Shown piece by piece: positions 34,201-44,655 of a DNA stretch of 64,000 nt. Below the pieces are notes generated by a model. It was not told the origin of the DNA and searched no databases. It saw only the letters and a program-made list of their open reading frames with translations. Source of the stretch: Podochytrium sp. JEL0797 (lineage: Eukaryota; Chytridiomycota; Chytridiomycetes; Chytridiales; Chytriomycetaceae); assembly GCA_027596195.1 (NCBI GenBank), contig JADGJG010000011.1, positions 1 through 64,000 of the forward strand, in the 5' to 3' direction. The position numbers were made by a program, and so were the translations under genes. How positions within the stretch are numbered: the stretch's first letter is position 1; each line of letters begins with the position of its first letter.

Positions 34201-34648
34201 TGGTTGCGGTGACCCGCGATCCGGCGCGAAACCTGTCCTGAGCGCCCCGTGTCGTCGTCTCTCTGTAAGAGATCGAATCGGAGACTTGCCGAGCCCTCTC
34301 ACGACGCCCACCGCCGACGCTCTCCCATTCCACGTCAAATCCGGAACCATTCGGGGGAATGTCGAGTACTTGCGCATCAACCCCAACGGCCTGTTTTCCA
34401 CAATCGCAAAGAACCCGATCCAAAATGTGCCGCGGTATCATTGGACGGAGGACCGGTTGTTGACGTTGTACGAGCGCGCGCGGGCGCAAGGGTTTTTGAA
34501 GGAGGATTTGGTCAAGTTGTGGAAAGCGTATGGGGGCACGGAGGCAACGCCTGAAGGTCGCAATCATCTCGCGAGACAAGTTGGGAATGCGGTTCCAAGG
34601 GAGCTTGCGTTTGCGATTGGGTGTGCGATTCAGCTCATTTATTTATAA
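31238..34648 (+). CDS. C5-cytosine DNA methyltransferase with chromodomain and BAH domain
   Basis: Ten exons: 31238-31309, 31392-31472, 31540-32062, 32124-32382, 32435-33194, 33256-33351, 33414-33757, 33832-33889, 33947-34058, 34110-34648; about 947 residues. A chromodomain spans residues 6-52 (VWEVEKIAGHR, then YEYLVDWVGYPGESDYEPA). A Pro/Arg-rich linker follows, then a BAH-like region at about 225-330 (VGDFVELCWE, GLWIARVTAVHAANGIRIVN, then QTSECNCK). The MTase core has motif I DLFSGAGNLSKGI, motif IV GPSCQSFSMLN (catalytic Cys kept, Pro before it replaced by Ser), motif VI ENV, motif VIII GSPQSRNRI and motif X RQVGNAVPRELA. It probably methylates DNA at histone-marked chromatin. The order chromo-BAH-MTase differs from plant CMT (chromo inside the MTase) and from DNMT5. 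Confidence 0.88.
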
Positions 34649-34750
34649 TCCTATAGAGCAGTTCAATTACGAGTTGTTTTTGTGCGTGTCAGTTTTATTC
34701 CTTTTCGCGGAAGCAAATGAACCCATACCAGCCGCACGCGTCCTCCCCTC

Positions 34751-37649
34751 TCATTGTTTCAAATACCCATCCAGGGACATTTGCTGCTTCGTATTCTTTG
34801 GCAACCCCAAGTCGATAAACGTCTTCAAATCGTGAATGGTTTCCTTGGCCTTGAAATGGAAAAATCAGATTCCACCACAACACCACACACACACACACAC
34901 AAAACACACAAACCTTGATGCGATCCAGCGCCAAATGCTGCGTATCATTGATGCTCCCATGCACCTTCCCCAAAATCGATTCAAGCTCCTTGGATTCCTT
35001 GGGAGACTGACGGATTCCCACCAACCCGCCCACAGACGCGGCCAAAATCTGAATCCGCGAGGCGAGACGCACGTAATCCGTTTTCGCCGGAGGCACCTTG
35101 TATTGGGATACAATGGACGTTAAGGCCGCAAGGCTGGTATCGGTGGTCGAATCAGTCGTCTGTTGCGGGAATTAGAAACAATTTCGCGGCCGCGACATTC
35201 CATAACGAGAGATACGTACGGTTTCGTCCGAATCAGCAACAACAGCATCGTCCCCAGTCTTCCTGAACCCGCCCGACACCCCCGCCTTCACAACACACCT
35301 CGCCGCCAATTCCCTCCGAACATGAGCGAGAAACTCGAGCCCTTCCCGCGTCGGACACCCTGACGTTCCCGGCGCCGAGATGGATCCAAAAAGGGCCGAA
35401 TTGGGGCTACAAATCAACGCGTCCTGCCACACGGGGTTCGACCCCGCGAATGCGGACAGGTGGTTGAGAATGTATTGGGACGGTGAGAGGTCTCCTGACG
35501 AAGCGCGTTCGGATTCTTTGGTAGCGAGAAATCGGGCGAGTTTGGAAACGCATTTCGCCAAAAGGTCTCCCGTGGCGTATACGACTCGCGGGTCAATCGA
35601 AAGTTTGACGAAGAGTTGGAACGCGTCTTCGACTGATCTGCTGGGATAATGCGTCGATCTGATATGCGTATGGAGGAATAAAGAGTCGAGACAGTGTGAG
35701 TGCTGGGAACGTGTTGAATCACACAAAGCAATCTTCACCTGTTTGTCAAGCACGAAACATACAACTCGGCGCAAAGGTACAATTTGAACGCCGGAAGTGG
35801 ATCACTTTCGAACTGATCCGATTCCATTGACTGATTCGCGCGGGTCGTGGCGGCGGTCTCGACAAACGAATCAATGTTTATCTCATCCGAATCGGCCGCA
35901 AACAGTTTTGCGCGGAACCCGTACGATGCGAGAACTTCTTTGAACATAAATGGGGTAATGATCCACGTGCCCTGCTCAGAGGAAAAGTGTTCGAAATAAT
36001 GGTTCAAGCTCTTTGCAGCGGCGGAGGCCGTGAATTCGGAGGTGGCATAGCAGGCGGTTTCGAAGAGCCAAGAAGAAAGGCTGTCGGGAAAGTACCAGTG
36101 CGATGCGTCCACGGTGCGACTCAGAGCGCCAGAGAGAAGAAATTCTTCACAAGCGTCAGGGTCTGCGTCAACTGTCAGCCCTTCTTCTCAAAACGAACCA
36201 AGAATCGTTATACCTTTCAAGGCTTTGGACACGATATCGCCAATCTTGTCGTCCGCTGGGAACTCAAAGTTCGGCGAGATATCGTGGAAAATCACCTGCT
36301 CAGCGAATCAAATCAGAAACCCTGAAACGCTCAACAGTATGAATTCGCATACCTCGACACTGTCAAACAAGACCAGGCTCTCCACAGATCCCCCCTTCAT
36401 TGAATCTATCACAAAATTCTCCATCCTCCTTTTCTTTTCTTGAATCGCGTGCTCCGACTTTCTGGGATCCAAAGTTTCCTCCTCATCGATAAGCTCCATC
36501 ACATCGTCGTCGTCCTCTACGCTGACGTCTTCGATTCGAGTCTTTCGCTTCCTCTTGGGAGCCGATGATGTGGTCGAAGACTGCTCCAAATCATCCATCA
36601 ACTGCGGCAAATACTTGGAAGCGACACCACCCGGGGACGAAATTTCGCTTTCAGCCTATCGAGTGCAATACGTGAGACAAGGGACGTGGTCAACAAACAC
36701 AAACCTCGGCGGCTTCCATGAGCGTTTCGATCGCCGATGCTTCTTGGATCTGCTTCTCCCTCTTCACTTTGTCCTGCAACAGAGAATCCAGAGAGTATGA
36801 ATGCTTCGTGGCGCGCTTCGAAGATCCGGTCAGAGACGCGAGCGAGTCTTTCGATTTGGTTGCTTTGGATCGGGAAGTCGTTGATGAAGCGGGCGTGGTA
36901 GAAGCAGCATCAGAAGCCCTGCTTAGTTCTTGTCAGCTACCAAGACCACAGCTACGGTAAGGGACAACTCACTGCTTGGATTCGGGGGATTCCTTCGACT
37001 TGAGGCCAATAAAGTCGTAATTCGCGTTCAGCAACAGCTCCAAATCGTCATCATCGTCCTCGAACACCAGCGGCTTTCCAGAAAGCTTCGACCTTGGCCC
37101 AGAAGTCGAACTGGAAGACAGCGAGCTCGTCGATTTCACAGACTCGAGCTTCTTTTCGGCGGCTTTCGTGGCAGTCGGATTGCTCAGTTGCTCAGCGAGT
37201 TTCAGAGCATCAACAGCTTCCAAATCCTCCCTGAGATCCGCATCCATCAGATGGTCTTCGTGGTCGTCGGAAGGGTCAAACAGCGGAATATCGCTGTGTT
37301 GGTGATTGTCCACCTGCATCGCATCGGTATCCATCGTGTCGGAGGAGGTGGCCGCATTGGTAGGTTTGAGTGGATCCGCCAAGGAGTCGAAGGTTGACGT
37401 CGTCGAAGCACTGAGCGGGGTTTCAGAGTCCTCGACGGGTTTGGACGGCTTCGTGGTCTCCGCGGTGATGTCTGAGCAGGTGGAAATGTCTGGCTCACTG
37501 CTGGGGTCGCCCAGAGGCTTGGGGAAGAAGTCGGTGATCTTCTTGCTGCTGGAAGCGGGAGGGAGAGTCAGTCTCGGCTGGGTGGTAGTGCTGCATGTTG
37601 CATACCTGGCACCGGCTGCGGCTGCCTTCTTTTGTTGGGAGCTTTTCAT
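34751..37649 (-). CDS. Nuclear protein, possibly SLF2/Nse6-like (FAM178-type) SMC5/6 cofactor
   Basis: Nine exons from 37606-37649 to 34751-34849 (minus); about 800 residues. The first 400 residues are disordered and acidic/Ser-rich, with SKKITDFFPK near the N-terminus (PIP-box-like ITDFF, as in PCNA binders) and a basic KRKRKTR. The C-terminal half is helical: VIFHDISPNFEFPADDKIGD, CEEFLLSGALSR, SLSSWLFETACYA and FMFKEVLASYGF. This pattern recalls the SLF2/Nse6 helical domain, but I assign it only tentatively. The last residues QQMSLDGYLKQ resemble a second degenerate PIP motif. It converges on the methyltransferase gene (102 bp between stops). Confidence 0.5.
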
Positions 37650-37747
37650 GGCGGGCGAGAACGGAGGGAGGTGGAAGAAGAGGGTCCGACAAAAACAAAA
37701 AACGGAGCGCGAAGAAAAAAAACTGTGAGCTCAAGTTTAACATGAGT

Positions 37748-38719
37748 TTATTTTGGTTCGGCCCCTCTTTCTTGCAAGAGTTTGATTGTAGGATCGCTTT
37801 CTTCAATTTTGGGACGAATCTCATTCGCTGCTGAAATTGCTAGGTTGTTTATCGCTTCATTAGCGGCCGCGATTTTCATTTCATACAGCCAAAACTCGGA
37901 ATTAATTGCCTGCGTGTATATGTACATGTTGAGCGACGCGATCATTTTCGCCCATCTGTGCGGATCTGGTGCCGTCCAGGTGTACCACACGGAAACTGAT
38001 TGAATCGCGAGAACAAACAAGGACCGGATGATGTTTTCATATTGAAGGATATCGAGTAGCTTCTTGAGGTCGGTGGAAAAGAGCTTGATGCTGACCAGAA
38101 TGGCAAGTGTGCAGAGCAGATCCGTCGTCATGTCAGAAATCAAGTAGCCCGTCAGGATGAACGAATTGAACGAGATGTCGCAGGTCATGTACGTCGCGTC
38201 CCAGTAGTTTCTGGAGAAATTAATGTCGGCCAAGGCCCATCCCAGGCGATTTAGAAGTGCCAAAGCGGCAAGCCCGAAGAAATCTTTGCTTCTCAAAGTG
38301 ACGAGCCAGGTGCGAAAGAGGAGGTAAACGGCTGTGAGATAGCTGATATTAGAAGTTGATTATAGTGAAATGGTTGAGCATAACTCACAGAAGGCGAGCA
38401 ACATGACGTGATAAGCAGCGACGCCCACGAATCCAACGCCAACACAGGCTGATTGCGAGACCGAACCGCAGAGGACAAGGCCAAAAGCGATAGAGTAGCT
38501 TAATCCTGACAGATTATAGATCATGATCAAAGCTGGGATGAACCGGCTCTCGTTCTTTGACTTCAGCGCTCGGAACGCGCGGAGGAGCCCGATAATCTTG
38601 CTCTCGAAGGCCATGGCGTACACGAATATAGGAACGGCGAGAGATATGTTCACCCAGAAGGCATCAGAAGCTGCCTCCGCCTCAGATACAGCGATTGTTC
38701 CATTTGTGTTGTCGGTCAT
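37748..38719 (-). CDS. Seven-helix membrane protein, tandem family member 1
   Basis: Exons 38389-38719 and 37748-38331 give about 304 residues. Helices: ISLAVPIFVYAMAFESKII, IMIYNLSGLSYSIAFGLVLC, VGVGFVGVAAYHVMLLAF, FFGLAALALLNRLGWALAD, FILTGYLISDMTTDLLCTLA, IIRSLFVLAIQSVSVWYTW and MIASLNMYIYTQAINSEFW: seven in all. There is no signal peptide, the N-terminus is short and has an NxT-type site. I do not recognise the family; GPCR-like topology is inference. The single phase-1 intron after LLAF is shared by all five copies. The start is the ATG at 38717-38719, since the preceding codon is TTG. Confidence 0.7.
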
Positions 38720-38761
38720 CAAAAATAGAAACAGAACCTCTCGCGAAGAACTGAAAACAGT

Positions 38762-39702
38762 TTATTCAACAGGATGATTATTTAGGAATGTCTGTCGCTT
38801 CTCAATAGCTTTGGAAATCGCGAGGTTGTTCATCGCTTCATTGACGGCCGCGATTTTCATTTCTTTCTGCCAAAACTCAGAATTAATGGCCTGTGTGTAT
38901 ATATATATGTTAAGGGACGCGATAATGTTCGCCCATGCGACATCTGGCGAAGACCAAGTGTGCCATAAAGCAACTGACTGAATTGCGAGAACAAACACGG
39001 ACCGGATGATGTTTTCAGATAGAAGGAGCTGCAAGAGCTTCTTGAGGTCCGTGGAAAAGAGCTTGATGCTGACCATGACGAGGACAGAAAGTGTACAGAG
39101 CAAATCCGTTATAGTATCGGAAATTACGTAGCCTGTCAGGACGAACGTATTGAACGAAATATTGCAGAACATGTAGGTATCGTCCCAGTAGTTTCTGGAG
39201 AGGGAGATGTCAGCCAAGGCCCATCCCAGGCGATTTAGAAGTGCCAAGACGGCAAGCCCAAGGAAAACTTGGCTGACCAAAGTGACGAGCCAGGTGCGAT
39301 AGAGGAGGTAGACGGCTGGAAAATAGCTGATCAGGTTCTGTAAATTAGAAAAATGGTTGGGGGCAACTCACAAAAGGCAAGCAACATAGCATGATAACTG
39401 GCAATGCCCATAAAACCAATGCCGACACAGGCTGATTGCGAGATCCCACCGCAGAGGAGAAGGACAATAACGAGAGCTTGACTCATTGCTGACAGATTGT
39501 AGATCATGATCAAAGCGGGGATGAATCGGCTCTCGTTCTTTGACCTCAGCGCTTGGAACGCCCGGCGGAGCCCGAATATCATGCTCTCGAAGGCCATGGC
39601 GTAAAAGAATAGAGTAACTGTGAGACTTGTGTTCGCCCAGATGGCAGCAGAAGCTGCTGCCGCCTCAGATGCAGCGATCGTTTCATTTGCATTGTCGGCC
39701 AT
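38762..39702 (-). CDS. Seven-helix membrane protein, tandem family member 2
   Basis: Exons 39372-39702 and 38762-39315; about 294 residues. It is closely similar along its whole length to member 1 (shared AMAFES, YNLSA or YNLSG, SQSACVG, NRLGWALADIS, SRNYWDDTYM, LFSTDLKKLL and ENIIRSVFVLAIQSV). The start codon ATG 39700-39702 gives MADNANETIAAS, matching the start of members 1 and 3. The upstream frame extension lacks conservation. Intergenic distance to member 1 is 42 bp, so there is little room for its own terminator. Confidence 0.7.
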
Positions 39703-40205
39703 CAAAAATTGGAGATTAGAGGATTCTTTTGTTCTATAAGTTTTGTTCTTTACGGTCACCGCTCCCTTAACATCCAAGCATCCAAAAATCACACTCGCAG
39801 ATCCTCCTAGATAATCATGACGGTAATCGAATACCTTTCTTTTCGGGTTAATGATATGGCGCGTAACATGCGCTCAAATACATGGTGGGCTGCACCATGG
39901 ATCGTTCAATACTCCATGCACTGGCTTCATTTTCCTCATTTCTATTTGCTACATGCTTCATTGCATTAGGGAAACCGCCTCCAATGACAATGAAATGTTT
40001 AAAACCGCCCCCATCACAGCGCAGATGCAAATTGGGTGCCCTGTGCCCCACGCCTCCTAATATATTACCGATAGATACGGGTGAAGGTGGGGAACAAAAT
40101 CGGCCCTTCTTTTATTGAGACGAAGGGAGCAATCGAGGCAAAAGAGACAAGAGAAAAAAACCAATCATTTTCCCAACTCCCTCCTACTACAACCATTTTT
40201 TATTA
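39703..40205. other. intergenic between family members 2 and 3
   Basis: About 500 bases with no conserved frame, much longer than the gap between members 1 and 2. It contains the 3' flank of member 3 and the promoter of member 2. No relic of the seven-helix family is visible in it. Confidence 0.4.
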
Positions 40206-41140
40206 TTAATTAGGATAGGTTTTTAGGAACGTGTCGCGATTATCATCTGCGTTTACGTGCATTTTCGCAATTGCGAGGTTGTTTATCGCTTCATTTACGG
40301 CCGCGATTTTCATTTCATACAGCCAAAACTCAGAATTAATGGCCTGCGTGTATATGTACATGTTGAGGGACGCGATAATGCTCGCCCAGGCGGGATCTGC
40401 TTCCGACCAAGTGTACCACACGGAAACAGATTGAATCGCGAGAACAAACACGGACCGGATGATGTTTTCATATTGAAGGATATTGAGTACCTTCTTGAGG
40501 TCGGTGGAAAAGAGCTTGATGCTGATCAGAATCGCAAGTGTGCAGAGCAAATCCGTCGCTGTGTCGGAAATTAGGTAGCCCGTCAGGATGAACGTATTGT
40601 ACGACGTATTGCAGAACATGTAAGTATCGTCCCAGTAGTTTCTGGAGAGGGAAATATCGGCTAAAGCCCATCCCGCACGGTTGAAAAGCGCCAAGGCGGC
40701 AAGCCCAAGGAAAACTTTGCTGCTCAAGGTGACGATCCAGGTGCGATAGAGGAGGTACACGGCTGGCAGATAGCTGATCAGAAGTTGCATATGGTTGGGG
40801 GCAACTCACAGAAAGCGAGCAACATGGCATGATAACTGGCGATACCCATGAAACCGACGCTGACACAGGCCGATTGCGAGATTCCACCGCAGAGGAGAAT
40901 GACAACAGCGAGAGTGGAACTCATCCCTGACAGATTGTAGATCATGATCACAGCGGGGATGAATCGGCTCTCGTTCTTCGACCTCAGCGTTTTGAACGCC
41001 CGGCGGAGTCCGACAACCATGCTCTCGAAAGCCATGGCGTACAAGAAGAGAGTAATAGTGAGACTTGAGTTCGCCCAGATGGCAGCAGAAGCTGCGTCCG
41101 CCTCAGATGCAACGATTGTCCCATTTGTGGTGTCGGTCAT
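40206..41140 (-). CDS. Seven-helix membrane protein, tandem family member 3
   Basis: Exons 40810-41140 and 40206-40762; about 295 residues. It starts MTDTTNGTIVASEADAAS and keeps the family blocks (YNLSGMSSTLAVVILLCGG, NRAGWALADISLSRNYWDD, LFSTDLKKVLNILQYENIIR and YIYTQAINSEFW). It is closest to members 1 and 2. Same intron position and phase. Function unknown. Confidence 0.7.
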
Positions 41141-41379
41141 TTGGGAAAACCGGGTTTTGGAGATTGATTGAGTGGTATTGCGAGTGTGATCTGAAATTGC
41201 GGAAAATCTCCATTGACTTTCTAGGTCTATTGGGAAAGAGCATGGAGGTCAACGCAAGCAGCATCATGCTTTCGAACAAGTATTCGTGGAATTCAGTCCG
41301 GAAATGAAACGGCGATCTGATCGAAGCAGATTATTTAACTCAAACGAGATAATATAAATCAATAAAATAATTCAACTCT

Positions 41380-42454
41380 TTAATGACTTAGTTTGAATCG
41401 GTTGTGATTTTCCACATGCCTTGCGTTCATTTCGCGAATCGCCCGGTTACTCAGCACCACGTTTACCGCCGCGCTCCTCATTTCAACCCACCAAAACTCA
41501 GAGTTGATTGCTTGTGCGTAAATGTACATTTGCGTGGCGGCGATAATGTTTGTCCATGAGTAATCTTGGTTCGTCAAATTGCCCCACACGGCCGCACACT
41601 GGATCGCGAGCACAAACACGGACCGCAGAATGTTTTCCGACAAAACAAGTAGAAACAGTTTCTTGAGGTCTGTGGATAGGTGCGGCTTGCTTGCAACAAT
41701 GGTGGTAACCGTGCAGAGCAGGTCCGTGCTTAAGTCGGAAAAAAGGTACCCCGCCATTATGAACGATTTGGAAGAACCGGTGCATATCATGAATCTGTCG
41801 TCCCAGTAAGTTTTTGAGATGATTAAGTCCGCCAAGGCCCATCCAGCGCGGTTGAGGAGTGTGAGGACTGCAAGCGCGAAAAACGATCCGTTTTTTGACG
41901 TGACGAGCCACGTACGATAAAGCAAAAAGGCGGCTAAAATGTTGATCCATAAGAGGGAATGCAGGGATTGCCAAGGAAAACTCACAGAAGGCGAGCATCA
42001 TGATGTGATATGTGGCTATGGCTACAACTCCGATGCCAGTGCAACCCGCTTGAGTCACCCAGCCGCAAAGGAAAGAGATCAGACAGAGTGTCTGAATCAT
42101 GGCAGCTGGGTTGTAGATTGCGATCGTGGCTGGAGCGAAGCAGAACTCTTTCGACGAGCGCTGGAGAAGTTTTTTGATTGACAATCCGAATCCTCGCATC
42201 ATGCTCTCGATACTCATTGCGTAAATGAAAATCGTAATCATGAGACTGGTGGTTGCCCAGACGTCATCAGATGCTGCTGATCCGTCGGACGTCGTTGCGG
42301 CAGAGGTCATTCGCGCCTTGGCAATTTTTTTCAAAACGTGAATCTCGCGCGGATCTCCATCGTCTCGCAATCTCTCAAAAAGATAGGAAAGGGAAAACAG
42401 ATGATGCGAAATTGTTGCAGCCTCAAACTTCGTTCCTTTTGCGGTGTCGGACAT
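41380..42454 (-). CDS. Seven-helix membrane protein, tandem family member 4
   Basis: Exons 41986-42454 and 41380-41933; about 340 residues. It differs from members 1-3 by a 45-residue N-terminal extension (LRDDGDPREIHVLKKIAKAR) before the conserved part, and by subfamily blocks such as SIESMMRGFGLSIKKL, FLCGWVTQAGC, TSKNGSFFALAVLTLLNR and PHLSTDLKKLFLLVLSENIL. It has the same helix plan and intron. With member 5 it forms a second subfamily. Function unknown. Confidence 0.7.
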
Positions 42455-42696
42455 AGGAAGAAAAAGGTTTTTGGAGATTGGGTGGGATGCCCGTGTGCGT
42501 GATTTGCTATTGTGGAATACAGCCGGATTATTTATCTCCGATTCAACGTTGATTTTAAGTACGTGTTATATAAAGATTCTGCTACATCCGCGTCAGCTCC
42601 GCAAATGAAATGATGACATTATTGAAGTATGTAGATTAAAAACGCTTCTCGAATTCACAAATAAATATCTGTTGCTCGTCGAAAAAATTCAGCTCT

Positions 42697-43635
42697 TTAT
42701 TGACTTTGCTTGAATCGATTGTGATTTTCCACATTCCTAGCATTCATTTCAAAAACCGCCCGGTTACTCATCACCACGTTTACCGCTGCGCTCCTCATTT
42801 CAACCCACCAAAACTCAGAGTTGATTGCTTGAGCGTAAATATACATTTGCATGGCGGCAATAATGTTAGTCCACTCGTAAGCTTGGTTCGTCAAGTTGCC
42901 CCACACGGCCGCACACTGGATCGCGAGCACAAACACGGACCGAAGAATGTTTTCCGACAAAATAACGAGAAACAATTTCTTGAGGTCCGTGGATAAGTGC
43001 GGCTTGCTTGCCACAATAGTGGTAACAGTGCATAGAAGGTCCGTGCTCAAGTCGGAAAAAAGGTACCCGGCCATAATGAACGATTTGGTGTAACCGATAC
43101 ACGCCATGTAGCTGTCGTCCCAGTACATTCTTGAGATGATCAAGTCGGCCAAGGCCCATCCCGTGCGGTTGACTATGGCGACGACTGCAAGCGCGAAAAA
43201 CAATCCGTTTTTGGACGTGACGAGCCAGGTCCGATAAAGCAAAAAGGCGGCTGAAAAATTGATCCGCGTAAGAAACGACGCAAGGATTGTCAGGGGAAAC
43301 TCACAGAAGGCGAGCATCATGATGTGATATGTGGCTATGGCCACGACTCCAATGCCAGCGCAACCAGCTTGAGTCACCCAGCCGCAAAGGAAAGTGATCA
43401 GACAAAGTGATTGTATCATGGCAGCTGGGTTGTAGATTGCAATCATGGCTGGAACGAGGCAGAACTCCTGCGATGAGTGCTGGACGAGTTTTTTGATTGC
43501 CAATCCGAATCCTCGCATCATGCTCTCAATACTCATTGCGTAAATGAAGATCGTAATCGTGAGACTGGTGGTTGCCCAGACGGCATCAGATGCTGATGAT
43601 CCGTCGGATGTAGTGTTGGCGGAGGGGGGGTGCAT
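42697..43635 (-). CDS. Seven-helix membrane protein, tandem family member 5
   Basis: Exons 43305-43635 and 42697-43250; about 294 residues. The 54-nt intron has no stop in frame, so it can be misread as exon; splice sites (GTGAGT...CAG) and the paralogues support removing it. It is very close to member 4 from SIESMMRGFG onward. It begins at MHPPSANTTSDGS; upstream DNA (43640-43690) still resembles the N-terminal extension of member 4 but carries a stop and indels, so the extension was lost here. Confidence 0.7.
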   Translation of the reverse strand: MHPPSANTTSDGSSASDAVWATTSLTITIFIYAMSIESMMRGFGLAIKKLVQHSSQEFCLVPAMIAIYNPAAMIQSLCLITFLCGWVTQAGCAGIGVVAIATYHIMMLAFCEFPLTILASFLTRINFSAAFLLYRTWLVTSKNGLFFALAVVAIVNRTGWALADLIISRMYWDDSYMACIGYTKSFIMAGYLFSDLSTDLLCTVTTIVASKPHLSTDLKKLFLVILSENILRSVFVLAIQCAAVWGNLTNQAYEWTNIIAAMQMYIYAQAINSEFWWVEMRSAAVNVVMSNRAVFEMNARNVENHNRFKQSQ

Positions 43636-43849
43636 TGCACTGCCAGGTGAAATTTTGTTTCAAACACGGATCTCCATCTCGTGCAAGCATTCTTTCCAGG
43701 GGGTTCATTTTTTGTTTGCCGGTTTTCGGGCACCCTCATGACCCGCGCGAGCTGCTTTAACTTGGAATTTAGCAATCTGACCATCCTTGGTCTGCATTCT
43801 GTCTGAGACAATTGACCCCCCTACCATTCCGATTGGCCCGTTCAATTAT

Positions 43850-44010
43850 TGGCTGTCACAAAGAAGTTAGTGGAATTCGTTGATGGAAAGTCCTCGAGAG
43901 GTAAATGTCGACCATGGCCCACACCGTGAGATTGATGAGTACCAAACGCAAAATGGATTTAATGAGCCGCGTTCGATAAAAAGGAATGCAACTTAAAAAA
44001 ACACCCGGAG
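43850..44010 (-). pseudogene. Relic of a sixth seven-helix family member
   Basis: On the minus strand the stretch PFYRTRLIKSILRLVLINL, then WAMVDIYLSRTFHQ, aligns with the helix 4 region of members 4 and 5 (LYRTWLVTS, then LLNRAGWALADLIISKTYWDD). Only this segment is preserved; the other helices are not recognisable. It lies at the upstream end of the array, as expected of a decayed copy. Confidence 0.5.
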
Positions 44011-44240
44011 AGGACCAGGTGACAGCCAGATACCCACCCACACAGTACCAGCGACAAAACCCGAGGGGTGAGTCACACCCAATCTTCATTCTTGGGATAC
44101 CCGAAAAATGAGTCAAATTGGGGAAGGCCGAAGGGCCACTTGGTGGATAGCGTCGTGATCCCAAACATCCATTGCACGTCCAATTTTTTTGTTTTTTGTT
44201 TTGTCCGAAACACCCTCAACGCCGCCACCCTGCCCCCGAA

Positions 44241-44655
44241 GATGCCGTCCGACCGCGCACTCCACGAGCTCTCCCTCCAACCCTTAGGCCTCACGCACCA
44301 GAAAGAACTCCTACTGCGACTCCTCGACACGACCCTCGTGAAGCACGGGTTTCCATTGCCCGCCTCGGACATCGACGCCCTCCGCACCCTTGCCACGAAC
44401 CCTCTCGAGCACACATACATCCGCGCTATTGCAACTTACTTTTACGGATGTGGGGTGTTTCGGTTGGACGAGATGTCAAAGAATCGCGAAAGCCTGTTTA
44501 ATGACTGGGTTAAATATCTCAACGCTCGTGTCTCAAATTATCGCGACCAAAAGCAACTTTTTGACGCAAAGCAATTGCGTGATTGGAATGATGTTCAACA
44601 ATATCAGCTCACATATGCTGTATCTGTCATTTGGAAAGTTAAAATCGTTTTTTAG
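44241..44655 (+). CDS. Unrecognised small protein
   Basis: An ATG at 44241 opens a 138-codon frame: MPSDRALHELSLQPLGLTHQ, a helical middle, and LFNDWVKYLNARVSNYRDQK. It ends at TAG 44653-44655. Immediately after, another frame (44656-44808) reads GLPFNDVLPDAFLSYKTYW and YRLCMRTVWSVWYIV and may be a further exon or an out-of-frame remainder; no phase-consistent intron was found. Product not recognised. Confidence 0.45.

Noticed and set aside
34880..34912. (CA)n run as a regulatory or repeat element
   Set aside because: A short simple repeat inside an intron; like the (GT)n run at about 48480 in SMC6 it is ordinary microsatellite sequence.
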